A DNA stretch of 64,000 nucleotides from Traorella massiliensis (lineage in GTDB: Bacteria > Bacillota_I > Bacilli_A > Erysipelotrichales > Erysipelotrichaceae), in the NCBI RefSeq assembly GCF_900104665.1, contig NZ_LT629969.1:434001-498000 (forward strand). The letters are read 5' to 3'. The position numbers were made by a program, and so were the translations under genes. This document shows, piece after piece, positions 17,732 through 26,998 of this stretch; the stretch's first letter is position 1, and each line of letters opens with the position of its first letter. The notes under the pieces were generated by a model that made no database searches, was not told where the DNA came from, and saw only the letters and a program-made list of their open reading frames with translations.

Positions 17732-18223
17732 ATGTTAATTCTAATGTTACTAATGGAAGGTATAGTATTATGTTTTATACTTTTAATGTTTTGTGTTATT
17801 GGTATAGCAAATGGTCCTGAAAAATTTACTGTGTTTTACGAAAAGAATGTTCAAGAAAAAGCAATAAAATTAGGATATACTACTCAAAAAGAAATAAAGA
17901 AACAAACCATTATATCAATTATAGTTTTATACTTGCCTTGTTTTATTCTTGTGCCATTGATGGTTTGCTATATAAATGGTGCAAGAGAGTTTGGAGATAT
18001 TTTTATTCAAAGTTTATTAATAATGTATATAATGGGACTATTTGATAGATTTTTTGTTGACTGGTATTGGGTAGAACATACAAAAGCGTGGGATATACCC
18101 AATACAGAAGAATTAAAACCTTATATTCCTACAAAAATGAAAATAGTTAAATGGCTGGGAACCATAGTTGGATTTGCAATAATTGCTTTAATTATTGCTT
18201 TAATAATGAGTAAGATGGTTTGA
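17732..18223 (+). CDS. Small integral membrane protein, unknown (paralog of 17184)
   Basis: The protein has about 163 residues and four membrane segments, with charged loops and a FVDWYWVEHTKAW motif between helices 3 and 4. The start is uncertain: ATG 17732 has an AAAGCGAG element about 9 nt upstream, but an in-frame TTG lies at 17723. It sits 65 nt after its paralog, probably on the same transcript. Confidence 0.7.
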   Translation: MLILMLLMEGIVLCFILLMFCVIGIANGPEKFTVFYEKNVQEKAIKLGYTTQKEIKKQTIISIIVLYLPCFILVPLMVCYINGAREFGDIFIQSLLIMYIMGLFDRFFVDWYWVEHTKAWDIPNTEELKPYIPTKMKIVKWLGTIVGFAIIALIIALIMSKMV

Positions 18224-18237
18224 AAATCCTAATTTAA

Positions 18238-18456
18238 TTACTTTTCTTTGTTATTTAATGTTAATTTTTTAATTTTAGATGTATCTTGAATATAAGTTTC
18301 AGCAAAACCACATTTCGGACAAACTGCACATTTGAGCTTACCTAAGTTATCTTTGAAAAGACCTTGCTGTGTAATTTTAATTCCGTATGCTCCTCCCTCA
18401 ACTTTAATATCTAGATCTTCAACCATCTCTGTATTACATCTTATACATTTTCTCAT
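18238..18456 (-). CDS. Small zinc-ribbon protein
   Basis: This 72-residue protein has CIRC near the N-terminus and CPKC near residue 48, a four-Cys zinc ribbon, with a beta-rich KCAV segment and a lysine-rich tail. GGAGGTAAC lies directly before ATG 18456. Small zinc-ribbon proteins of this kind may bind nucleic acid. It lies 19 nt after the GrpB-like gene and is probably co-transcribed. Confidence 0.75.
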   Translation of the reverse strand: MRKCIRCNTEMVEDLDIKVEGGAYGIKITQQGLFKDNLGKLKCAVCPKCGFAETYIQDTSKIKKLTLNNKEK

Positions 18457-18475
18457 AGTTACCTCCATTTATTAT

Positions 18476-19015
18476 CTAATCGTTATTATCAAACATGTTC
18501 CAATTATTTGCTTCTAATAGTAACTGTTGAATCATTGTTTCTTTACTTTTTGTATAACTTTTTCTATCATTTGAAAACTTTTGTGCTAGTCTTTGTTTGT
18601 GACTGTCATATAGCATCGCTTTTTCAGGGTATGTATTCAAATAATTTCGAAAGTTAATGTAATTATTCCATTCTTTTCCATTCCATTTCACGACATGAAT
18701 GTGATGTGTTCTTATTTCTTCATTTCCTATTACAAAAAATACTTCTCCAGCAAGTATTTCGCCACGATAAATAATGTCATGTTTTTGTAGTATTTCTACA
18801 TAAGGTAATACATCTTTTAATTCATTTACTGCAACAGCAAGATCAATAATGGGTTTTGCATGGATAGAAAATATAGCTGAACTTCCAACATGTTGAATAT
18901 CAATAGCAGTATTTCCTAAAAGCTGTTTCAGCAACTCGATTTTATTTTTAGCTTCTTCTTCCCATTCTTTTTGATGGGGCAATAATTCCACTGTTCCTCT
19001 TTTTAAACCTATCAT
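18476..19015 (-). CDS. GrpB-family (UPF0157) nucleotidyltransferase-like protein
   Basis: This 179-residue protein is full length for the family, with IDIQHVGSSAIFSIHAKPII and DLAVAV as the nucleotidyltransferase-like core and HHIHVVKWNGKEWNNYINFR downstream. The family resembles the N-terminus of some CoaE fusions; the biochemical role is not settled. GAGGAAAATATT precedes the ATG. Confidence 0.9.
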   Translation of the reverse strand: MIGLKRGTVELLPHQKEWEEEAKNKIELLKQLLGNTAIDIQHVGSSAIFSIHAKPIIDLAVAVNELKDVLPYVEILQKHDIIYRGEILAGEVFFVIGNEEIRTHHIHVVKWNGKEWNNYINFRNYLNTYPEKAMLYDSHKQRLAQKFSNDRKSYTKSKETMIQQLLLEANNWNMFDNND

Positions 19016-19068
19016 AATATTTTCCTCAGCATGATTATCAGCCGTTGAATATCTTTTTAAATTCTATT

Positions 19069-19330
19069 TTATTTATCCAAGCCACACAAGAAATCCAGCA
19101 GACCACATAGTACAGTTATGCTTCCTAATATCAAACAGACTACAGAGGAAACCATATCTTCTTTGTAACCGTCTATATAGGTAAACTCTGAATCGTTTTT
19201 ATCATACCAAATCTTTACTTGATTGCCTCTTTTATATTGTCAACATTTGTGCCAAAATTGATTTGGATGACCTCATCTTCAACCACATATTCATATGTAG
19301 GAAAATAAGTACGGTGCTAGTTTCTATGTA
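19069..19330 (-). pseudogene. Frameshifted DUF3592-like membrane protein remnant
   Basis: On the minus strand one frame gives RTYFPTYEYVVEDEVIQINF and breaks at about 19240. The other frame then continues with KRGNQVKIWYDKNDSEFTYI and a C-terminal hydrophobic helix ending LDFLCGLDK and TAA (19071-19069). The pattern matches DUF3592 (beta strand, YDP-like loop, membrane helix), but a frameshift separates the halves and no start is visible. Confidence 0.7.
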
Positions 19331-19404
19331 TTTTCATTGAACTGATGCTTACGCTTTTTCCATATGTCTGTGATAAGCATCTGCGCTTCTTATCTCTTTT
19401 AGTT

Positions 19405-19623
19405 TTAAACTGAAAATATCCTTGTCGCTATTATTATCAAGCATATTCCAATTATAAAAAATATGATTCCCCATATTCTTGCTGCTAAAATTACTTTTTT
19501 ATTATTTTGAAGTTTTTTTGTTTGCAAAAAAGCAGTATCTGGTGATTTCAAATTCAAAAAGAATTTCGGGAATATTGCTAATAAAATTGCAATGATACTT
19601 ATAATTATTCCAACAATTAACAT
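19405..19623 (-). CDS. Small membrane protein, two helices
   Basis: This 72-residue protein has two hydrophobic helices (about residues 2-22 and 46-68) around a polar loop, an arrangement seen in DUF6199-type small proteins. AGGAGG lies upstream of ATG 19623. The gene follows the CPBP protease by 12 nt and is probably in the same operon. Confidence 0.75.
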   Translation of the reverse strand: MLIVGIIISIIAILLAIFPKFFLNLKSPDTAFLQTKKLQNNKKVILAARIWGIIFFIIGICLIIIATRIFSV

Positions 19624-19635
19624 TTTAATTACCTC

Positions 19636-20250
19636 CTATATCAAAGAGAACATTGCTACAATGGAAGCAAATATATTTGAAAGTGCGTGTATAAACCAAC
19701 TAGGTAAAATTGACCCATTAGCTTTTTTCTCATTTATATATCCCATAGCAAATGCGATCATTCCTGTAAAGAATATTATAATTATTGTTTTTACAGCTCC
19801 TAATACATTAAAAAACATTAAACCGTGTAATAATCCAAATATCATGCTTTGAATGATATTGGCAGTCATATAACCAAATTGATTGGCAATTCTTTTTAAT
19901 AAAAAACCTCTAAATAATATTTCTTCCGGTAATGATGTATTGAAAATTGCATAAATAAGGGCAGGCAATAATGCATTTATTCCCATTCCATCAAATTCAG
20001 ATGTTGCAGTTTCAATATCTTTAATTAAATAAATTGTAATAAATGACACGATAAGATAACCTATCGCTATTACTAACATATTGACTGCTGAACTTTTTTT
20101 ATTTTCTTTTTCTATTTTTTTTAATCCTATCCATTTAAAAAATGATTCTTTTTTTCTTGCAGTTATTAACCACCATATTAGGGGAATTAAAGAAAATAAG
20201 ATTATTTGCATAATGCTGCTTATTATTTTATTTACTAACATAACACTCAT
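19636..20250 (-). CDS. CPBP-family intramembrane glutamic protease (CAAX/Abi)
   Basis: This 204-residue polytopic membrane protein has motif 1 PEEILFRGFLLKRI (catalytic EE and R) and motif 2 SMIFGLLHGLMF (catalytic His). A third conserved region near ILPSWFIHALSN supplies another His/Asn. In Bacillota such proteases act in bacteriocin self-immunity or processing. AGAAAGGA lies 9 nt before ATG 20250; the longer TTG start is not supported. No bacteriocin gene is visible nearby. Confidence 0.9.
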   Translation of the reverse strand: MSVMLVNKIISSIMQIILFSLIPLIWWLITARKKESFFKWIGLKKIEKENKKSSAVNMLVIAIGYLIVSFITIYLIKDIETATSEFDGMGINALLPALIYAIFNTSLPEEILFRGFLLKRIANQFGYMTANIIQSMIFGLLHGLMFFNVLGAVKTIIIIFFTGMIAFAMGYINEKKANGSILPSWFIHALSNIFASIVAMFSLI

Positions 20251-20500
20251 AAAATCGTATCCTTTCTGCAATATAGTGCTTATACTGTATTTTCTGTATC
20301 ATATTAAATCTTCTTTGGCTATTAATGATTTACATAAATTTTGTTCATTTATTCACTATTTATGGGATAACCATATTTATTTAATATAAAAAATCAGTAA
20401 GTATTATCTAATTACTTTTATTTTAACATATCCACTACACGCTTTCTATATCCTATATACTATATATAATGGTAATATTTACGATACGTTTTTAATATAA

Positions 20501-20680
20501 TTCAGAAATTATGCCGAAGTATTAAAAGATATCGTGGTTGGAGATCCTGTATTTTTGACTAAGAATGGTAGAGGTCGATATGTCATTATCGAGATGGAGG
20601 AATACGAAAAGATCCATGCTATGCTAAAACTGATGAGTGAGCTTTCTAAAGGTGAAGAATTTTATGCATATTCTTTTTGA
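20501..20680 (+). pseudogene. 5'-truncated Phd/YefM-family antitoxin
   Basis: The frame reads FRNYAEVLKDIVVGDPVFLT, then KNGRGRYVIIEMEEYEKIH, and stops at 20680. This is the Phd/YefM DNA-binding domain from just after its start. A TAA immediately precedes the first codon, so the first ~8 residues and the start codon are missing. No RelE/YoeB/Doc-type toxin follows. The remnant probably marks a lost toxin-antitoxin pair. Confidence 0.8.
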
Positions 20681-20719
20681 ATCAGTACAAGATTAAAATT
20701 AAATGTTTTTAAAACGAAT

Positions 20720-20745
20720 ATCGTCAAAGATGACGATTTTTATTT
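20720..20745 (+). terminator. Intrinsic terminator after antitoxin remnant
   Basis: ATCGTCA (20720-20726) pairs with TGACGAT (20731-20737), followed by TTTTATTTTTTT. Confidence 0.75.
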
Positions 20746-20898
20746 TTTTCGAAGTTAAAGGAACATTTAAAATCATCACATCATTGATTAGCAACTAATA
20801 GAAATATCTAAGAATTTTAGGATTTTGCTAATAAAAAGGGTATTTTAGAAAAATAGTCTTTTTACCATATCTTTCAGCATATAAAACTACAAGGAAAT

Positions 20899-21065
20899 AT
20901 GTCTGAAAAGAAGTATCACTAATTTTAACTAGTGATGAATATGAATTGATTATTAAAAGTTTGATTGCTTTAAAGAATCATCTAATACGTCAAGGGTACT
21001 ATACTGGTGCAGTAGATGATATTTTAATTAAATTATTAATCACCAAAAAAGTTAAAATTAAATAA
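20899..21065 (+). pseudogene. Frameshifted small conserved ORF
   Basis: AAGGAAAT precedes ATG 20899, which reads MSEKK and then runs out of frame into a TAA. The overlapping frame gives VSLILTSDEYELIIKSLIAL, then KNHLIRQGYYTGAVDDILIK, ending at 21065. Joining the two needs a single base insertion. The whole would be ~55 residues and resembles short helical proteins found near mobile or toxin-antitoxin genes. No function is known. Confidence 0.55.
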
Positions 21066-21158
21066 GCATAAAAAATCCCATTGTACAATCATTATGAATC
21101 ATACAATGGGATCTGTACCATTAACTATATAAATAGGAATTTTGTTATCAGATTTATC

Positions 21159-21886
21159 CTATATTTTTATATCAATTAATTCTTTATAATCATCAATCAT
21201 TATCATATCTTTTGAAATATCATTATATTGATTTTTGCTGCTCTTAAAAATAATTGGTATCATTCCTGCTGATTTACTACCTGATCCATCAACTGCCGGT
21301 TTATCACCAACATACCAAATATCTTCTGCAGCTAATCCGCTTTTAACGATTCCAATCTCAAATATTAACTTTTGTGGTTTTCTTATTCCGTAATCACTGG
21401 ATGCAATAACAAATTCAAATTCATTATTTGGAAATAGTTCATTTAACATTTCTTCTAATAAATAACCACTAAAATCAAGATTACTGATTACTGCACTTCT
21501 TATTCCAAGACATTTTAAAGAATCTAATAGTTCTAAAACACCTTCAACAGCAATAATGCTTGCAGAATGGTTCCAAATAATCTTTTCAGCTTGGGAGAAG
21601 GGAATTGATAATTTTATATTCAAATAATCAAATACTGTTTTTAATATAACTTGATTGTTGATTTCAAAATATGCTTTTCTGCATTTAGAATATTCTTCAA
21701 AATTTCATTAGTCAATCTATTAATATCTTGTGCATCATAATGATTAGGATTTGAAGTAATATAGGGCATTAATTTTTCGATTGCATCTATTGTAGAAAGA
21801 TACAACATTTCTTTATCATCGATTTTGGGCAAATAATTTATCAAAGTTTTTCCAGCATCAAATATGATCATCTTCGGTCTTTTCAT
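21159..21886 (-). pseudogene. HAD-family hydrolase split by a frameshift
   Basis: The first part (21886-21641) has HAD motif I IIFDAGKTLIN and a helical cap start. It shifts frame near 21640-21675, possibly in the AAAA run. The second part (to 21159) has motif II VISNLD, motif III RKPQ and motif IV WYVGDKPAVDGSGSKSAGM. Together they make one ~240-residue HAD enzyme broken by one indel. The second half also has an internal ATG (21623), so an inactive fragment could be made. Confidence 0.8.
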
Positions 21887-22131
21887 AGTCTATCTCCATA
21901 TAGTCAAATTTTCAGAATAGATTATTCTGACATTTTACGCACATATTTTATCATGTTTTATCTATAAAATCTTTAGATAGCTGTTTTAAATCGAAAGATA
22001 GTATTTAACAATTATCAATTTGATACTTATGATTTTTTACATATATTATACAGCATTACGATATTGGTTTTTACGACTATGAACTATTATAAAAATGGAA
22101 ACCAGCTTGTTGTATGAAAGGGGAAAGTGTA

Positions 22132-22419
22132 ATGAAACCAGAGAAAGTAAGAAGAATACATAATGTTATTGGTTTAGTGCTATTGGGAATAACTATTCTA
22201 TCCTTTATTCCCTTAGTATTGGAAATATTTATTGGATCCTATGTTCCTTTTTTTAATTTGATTCGTAGAATCATGATTTATGTAGGAGGCATTCTTGCTA
22301 TTGGTGACCTTGTGTATGCATTTATTTTTTTACGATGTCCACATTGTAAAAGACTATTAAATTTCAAATGGTCATCGCAAGGTATTTGCCATAAGTGTGG
22401 GGCACGATTAGAGGATTAA
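22132..22419 (+). CDS. Membrane protein with C-terminal zinc ribbon
   Basis: This 95-residue protein has two hydrophobic helices (about residues 12-33 and 40-66) and a CPHC...CHKC zinc ribbon at the C-terminus. AAAGGGGAAAG lies before ATG 22132. It is monocistronic. The function is unknown. Confidence 0.75.
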   Translation: MKPEKVRRIHNVIGLVLLGITILSFIPLVLEIFIGSYVPFFNLIRRIMIYVGGILAIGDLVYAFIFLRCPHCKRLLNFKWSSQGICHKCGARLED

Positions 22420-22673
22420 AATTATAGTATAGAGTACTATTTCTTTAAGTCAATCTATTGTATGATTAAAAAATTAACTAAAATAGGCACAGGTCAAATA
22501 TGATTTGTGCTTTTAAAATATAAATAATGATCAATTAGTAAATATACAAGCAACAAGGGATAAGCTTAACAGGTAAAATTGATTATTCAATTGGTATCAG
22601 ATTGATAAATCGACGGATACTTATTGATAGAGTGAAACTTATAAATATAGAATTTGCTAGAAAAATAACAAAT
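22420..22673. other. Non-coding gap before the alanine symporter
   Basis: A weak terminator-like hairpin (GCACA...TGTGC with nested CAAAT/ATTTG, 22487-22510, then TTTT) closes the zinc-ribbon gene. No riboswitch signature, and in particular no glycine-riboswitch-like core, could be recognised before the symporter. Confidence 0.4.
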
Positions 22674-22702
22674 TTGTGATTGTATGAAATTTTTGATACA
22701 AT
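22674..22702 (+). promoter_or_regulatory. Predicted promoter of the alanine symporter-MATE pair
   Basis: TTGTGA (22674-22679), 17 nt, TACAAT (22697-22702), 30 nt before the ATG. Confidence 0.6.
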
Positions 22703-22732
22703 GAGGCCCATATTATTTTTAGGAGTGAAAAG

Positions 22733-24124
22733 ATGAATTTAAATGAATATATTGCTAGTTTGAATGATATGTTATATGGATATATCTTGATTATTTTGCT
22801 TGTTGCTGCTGGTGTCTGGTTTACGATCAGAAGCCGATGTGTGCAGATTCGCTTATTGCCTGAAGGCATTCGCTTGTTAAGTGAAAAAGGGAAGAGTAAA
22901 AATAGTACCTCTTCATTTCAGGCCTTGATGATTTCAACAGCCTCACGAGTAGGGACAGGGAATATTGCTGGTGTCGCAACAGCCATTGCTACAGGAGGTC
23001 CTGGCTCAATTGTTTGGATGTGGCTATTAGCTATCATTGGTGGAGCTTCGGCTTTTGTGGAAAGTACACTTGCACAAATTTATAAGGTAAAAGATGGTGA
23101 ACAGTTTCGTGGAGGACCAGCGTATTATATTCAAAAAGCACTTGGAATGCGAAAATTAGGAATTATCTTTGCTGTTTTATTGATCCTTTGTTTTGCTTTT
23201 GGTTTCAATGCATTACAAGCATACAATGTGAGCAGTGCTGTGAACTATTATGCGAATGACATTTTAAGTGCTATTGTATTTCCGATCATGGTAGGTCTTG
23301 TTTTAGCGGTTCTTACAGGCTGGGTCATTTTTGGCGGGATTCATCGTATTGGTATCATTACATCGTATTTAGTTCCGCTCATGGCTTTATTGTATATCTT
23401 AGTTGGACTATATATTTCTTTTATGAATTTTGATCGATTGTTTATTGCCTTACAAGAAGTATTCCGACAGGCGTTTGATTTTCAGGCAATTGCTGGAGGA
23501 TTTGCTGGTTCTTGTGTGATGTATGGCATGAAACGTGGTCTTTTTTCCAATGAAGCCGGTATGGGATCAGCACCTAATGCTGGTGCAACAGCGGATGTGA
23601 CGCATCCGGCCAAACAAGGAATGGTACAAACGTTATCTGTTTTTATTGATACATTATTGATCTGTACTACAACAGCTTTTATGTTGCTGGTTTATGAAAA
23701 AGCAGATCCTTCCCTCAGTGGAATGCCATATGTACAAATGGCTGTTTCTTCAGAATTAGGAGAATGGGGCATTCATTTTATCACGATCTCGATCTTCTTG
23801 TTTGCATTTAGTTCACTGATTGGTAACTATAGTTATGCGGAATCAAATTTAAAATTTATTAGTGAAAATAAAAAATTGCTCATGGTCTTTCGAATAGCTG
23901 TTATCTTATCCGTATATTTTGGAGCCCAGGCAGACTTTGATTTTATCTGGAATATTGCGGATCTGCTGATGGGATTGATGGCACTAGTCAATATTGTGGT
24001 AATCCTGTTCTTGCATCCAATTGCATTGCGTGTTTTACGTGATTATGAAAAACAAAAGAAAGAGGGAAAAGATCCAGTGTTCGAGGCAAAAAATTGTGGG
24101 ATCGATCATACAGATTGCTGGTAA
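22733..24124 (+). CDS. Alanine/glycine:cation symporter (AGCS family)
   Basis: This 463-residue protein has about 10-11 membrane helices, slightly shorter than the family average at its C-terminus. Diagnostic segments include STASRVGTGNIAGVATAIAT, GGPAYYIQKALG, FSNEAGMGSAPNAGATADVT and HPAKQGMVQ. It takes up alanine or glycine with Na+ or H+. AGGAGTG precedes the ATG. The MATE gene follows after 65 nt with no clear terminator, so they may share a transcript. Confidence 0.93.
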   Translation: MNLNEYIASLNDMLYGYILIILLVAAGVWFTIRSRCVQIRLLPEGIRLLSEKGKSKNSTSSFQALMISTASRVGTGNIAGVATAIATGGPGSIVWMWLLAIIGGASAFVESTLAQIYKVKDGEQFRGGPAYYIQKALGMRKLGIIFAVLLILCFAFGFNALQAYNVSSAVNYYANDILSAIVFPIMVGLVLAVLTGWVIFGGIHRIGIITSYLVPLMALLYILVGLYISFMNFDRLFIALQEVFRQAFDFQAIAGGFAGSCVMYGMKRGLFSNEAGMGSAPNAGATADVTHPAKQGMVQTLSVFIDTLLICTTTAFMLLVYEKADPSLSGMPYVQMAVSSELGEWGIHFITISIFLFAFSSLIGNYSYAESNLKFISENKKLLMVFRIAVILSVYFGAQADFDFIWNIADLLMGLMALVNIVVILFLHPIALRVLRDYEKQKKEGKDPVFEAKNCGIDHTDCW

Positions 24125-24189
24125 AAGATCCTCTTTGAAAAAAGACTTAAATTTGATATACTACTTTCTGGATTTAATGGAGGTTTACA

Positions 24190-25491
24190 ATGACAAAAAC
24201 ATTTTTTCGATATGTGATTCCTTCCATGCTGGCCTTTGCCCTTTCAGGTGTGTATGCAATCGTTGATGGATTCTTCGTTGGTAATACATTAGGTGATCAA
24301 GGACTGGCAGCCATTAATATCGCATATCCTGTGACAGCATTTATTTTAGCTATTGGAACGGGTATTGGAATGGGTGGAGCAATTCAATATGCAATCTATG
24401 ATGGTGCCAGACAGATCCAGTCAAGGAATCGTTACTTTTGGATTTCAGTAGGTTGTCTGATTAGTATAACGATTTTGGTTATGATCGTATTTATCCCTTT
24501 TAATGAACCCATTTTAAAATTATTTGGAGCTGAAGGACTTTTATTAAGTTATGGTAAAGAATATTTGCATTATATTTTGTTAGGTGCATTTTTTCAGATT
24601 ATGGCAACCGGCTTAGTTCCTTTTATTCGAAATATGAATGGTTCTGTACAAGCTATGTTAGCCATGATTGGTGGATTTGTTACCAATATTATTTTAGATT
24701 ATCTGCTTGTCTGGGTCTATTCTATGGGAATGAAAGGAGCCGCTGTTGCAACGGTTTTAGGGCAGGGAGTGACGATGATCTGTTGTATATTCTTCTTTTA
24801 TCGTCGTCGTCAGCATTTATTTGCGAAATGGAATGCTGATTGGAAATATCAAGTAACAAAGATCTTTACATCAGCTATCTCACCATTTGGTCTAACGTTT
24901 ATTCCTAATCTAACACTTATCTTTATTAACAAGAGTGCCATTGTTACAGGCGGGAATGTGGCTGTCAGTGAATATGCGATCATCAGCTATGCAGTTTGTG
25001 TAGTTTTATTATTACTTCAAGGAGTGAGTGATGGGGCTCAGCCATTGATTAGTCTTCATTACGGAAGAAATGAATTGTATGAAAGTCAAAAAATACGGAA
25101 TTTAGCCTATATCGCATCAACAGTGACGGCTGCTTTATGTATTGGATTGGGTTATGCTTTTCGTTATCAGATTGGCTATCTGTTTGGGGCATCAGAAGAA
25201 GTTGTTATATTATTTGCGCAAGATTTTATTATCTTTTTAATTGGTTTTTTATTTGTCGGCATATCACGAACAACATTATCATATTTTTATGCTACAGAAA
25301 AAAATTTGTATGCCTATCTTTTAATTTATTGTGAACCTTTATTTTTATTAGTTTATGTCTGTATCTTACCTCTTATTTGGGGCATTTTAGGAACATGGCT
25401 GGCAACACCGCTTTCACAGTTTTCAATCTTAGTGATGAGTCTTGTTTTATCTGTACATGTTTCTAAACAAACACAAGTAAATAAGAACTGA
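24190..25491 (+). CDS. MATE-family efflux transporter
   Basis: This 433-residue protein has about 12 helices and the family motif AIVDGFFVGNTLGDQGLAAI at residues 20-45. GGAGG lies before ATG 24190. It is only distantly similar to the MATE protein at 3880 and closer to the MepA-like branch. The substrate is unknown. It ends at a bidirectional terminator. Confidence 0.92.
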   Translation: MTKTFFRYVIPSMLAFALSGVYAIVDGFFVGNTLGDQGLAAINIAYPVTAFILAIGTGIGMGGAIQYAIYDGARQIQSRNRYFWISVGCLISITILVMIVFIPFNEPILKLFGAEGLLLSYGKEYLHYILLGAFFQIMATGLVPFIRNMNGSVQAMLAMIGGFVTNIILDYLLVWVYSMGMKGAAVATVLGQGVTMICCIFFFYRRRQHLFAKWNADWKYQVTKIFTSAISPFGLTFIPNLTLIFINKSAIVTGGNVAVSEYAIISYAVCVVLLLLQGVSDGAQPLISLHYGRNELYESQKIRNLAYIASTVTAALCIGLGYAFRYQIGYLFGASEEVVILFAQDFIIFLIGFLFVGISRTTLSYFYATEKNLYAYLLIYCEPLFLLVYVCILPLIWGILGTWLATPLSQFSILVMSLVLSVHVSKQTQVNKN

Positions 25492-25572
25492 TAAGTTTAT
25501 TATATTCGTTGAATATAATTTCTATCGATATGTCAAATATACCTATAAAGGTTTATTTGACTTTTTATATAA

Positions 25573-25599
25573 AAAAGAGGGCATTTGAAACCCTCTTTT
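25573..25599. terminator. Bidirectional intrinsic terminator
   Basis: AAAAGAGGG (25573-25581) and CCCTCTTTT (25591-25599) stem, T-runs on both strands. It separates the MATE gene (+) and the lipoprotein gene (-). Confidence 0.85.
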
Positions 25600-25603
25600 C
25601 TAG

Positions 25604-26785
25604 TTATTCATCTAAACTTTGATAATATAAATTACCATCACTCATTAAGATGTAGAGATTATCATCCATTGTAGATGCGCCAGCCATATCAAGAATCTTA
25701 TCCTCTTTATTTAACTGAGAAACATCCTCTAATTTTTCCATTTCATAAGAAGTTTTTTCCTCTTCTTCAAGTTCATCGATCGTATAGACATCTCCATTAT
25801 CAAATACAAATACTAAACGTTCAGAAACTCGAATAATATCTTCTACCTCATCAGTAGTATGCCCTTCCGGTATTAGGAAAGATATTTCAAAGTTATCGCT
25901 TGTTTCAAATAAATCAGCACCTGGTGCTCCTGAATAAAGAGCAGAGGAATCATCGATTTTACTATAAACTGGAAGTGTCAAATAATTTCCTACATCAGCA
26001 GGAGCAAAGATACGACTTACATTTGTGAAGTATGGAGCGGATGATAAGGCTGTCATGCTTCCTCTGTGATTGATAGTGTCTATCCAATATGCCTCATTAT
26101 TATTTGTGATGACATAAATACAGTAACCATATTGATAACTAGGAAGTACAACGATTTCTTTTACATCTAGAGGTGTATAATCAGAAGTCGTTATTTCTTC
26201 TATCATGGCTTCATTATTTAATTCAAATTCTTCCGTTTCTTCATTCATTTCATAATACTGTATATTATATCCATCACTTACTTTACGGACGATCATAAAA
26301 TATGAGCTAAGTCCGATTTCCGCAACAAAATCAGTATCTTTATTAAATTCAATGTTACTAAATTGAATTCCATATTCGTCATTAATAGGATAAAGGCTGA
26401 CTGTATTATCTTTAAAATATAAAAGATTCTCTCCAATTTCCATATTATCAAAATATAAGATGTCGTCAGGTTCTTCAGGAAGAGTCTCCATCTCTTTTAA
26501 AGATCCATAATCTTCAAAATAAAATTTGTTATTCGCAACAAGGACAGGGAAGGTTCCTCCATGATCTAAATGAGTGATATGTCCTTGTATTGCATTGATT
26601 AGTTCAAGGTCTTCTTCATCATACAACTCATTGATCAGTTTTACATCTTCTGTTTCAAAATTACCAGTAGTAACATTATCTTCCTGTTGATGATCTGGTG
26701 GTGTTTCTTCATTATTTCCACCACAACCAGCAGCTGAAAATAAAAGTGCAGTTAGCAGCAAAGTAAATAATTTTTTCCTTTTCAT
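25604..26785 (-). CDS. Secreted lipoprotein, acidic, probably beta-propeller-like
   Basis: This 393-residue protein begins with a lipoprotein signal (KRKKLFTLLLTALLFSAAGC; lipobox cysteine at residue 21), then a Glu/Asn-rich linker. The rest is a very acidic beta-rich domain with repeating motifs of the type NGDVYTI, DGNLYYQ and NNEAYWI, suggesting propeller blades. No enzymatic motif is seen. The gene stands alone. It is probably anchored to the outer face of the membrane. Confidence 0.8.
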   Translation of the reverse strand: MKRKKLFTLLLTALLFSAAGCGGNNEETPPDHQQEDNVTTGNFETEDVKLINELYDEEDLELINAIQGHITHLDHGGTFPVLVANNKFYFEDYGSLKEMETLPEEPDDILYFDNMEIGENLLYFKDNTVSLYPINDEYGIQFSNIEFNKDTDFVAEIGLSSYFMIVRKVSDGYNIQYYEMNEETEEFELNNEAMIEEITTSDYTPLDVKEIVVLPSYQYGYCIYVITNNNEAYWIDTINHRGSMTALSSAPYFTNVSRIFAPADVGNYLTLPVYSKIDDSSALYSGAPGADLFETSDNFEISFLIPEGHTTDEVEDIIRVSERLVFVFDNGDVYTIDELEEEEKTSYEMEKLEDVSQLNKEDKILDMAGASTMDDNLYILMSDGNLYYQSLDE

Positions 26786-26998
26786 ATGATATGTATCCTT
26801 TCTATATTTGTTTTATAGCAAAATACTTACCTTTACAATAGAAACTACAAGTGATGATTGATTCAATGAGGCATTATTACGAAGATTTAGTCTGGTTAAT
26901 AAAAAAGATGCGCTCATGATTTTACTGTTTCTTGTGCTTTATGACCACATTGTTATCAGTTTCAATGATTTGCACATCTTGCTTGTCATGGATATTTA
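26786..26998 (-). other. Short gap with a possible coding remnant
   Basis: On the minus strand, just after the stop of the dehydrogenase-like gene, one frame reads KQDVQIIETDNNVVIKHKKQ and then TAA (about 26980-26915). It has no start or RBS and could be the tail of a deleted gene. Nothing else is seen. Confidence 0.3.

Noticed and set aside
15614-18223. Prophage or integrative element with integrase
   Set aside because: The tRNA association is suggestive, but no integrase, capsid or conjugation gene is present.
22520-22732. Glycine riboswitch before the alanine/glycine symporter
   Set aside because: No conserved glycine-riboswitch core or expression-platform hairpin could be found; only a promoter and RBS.
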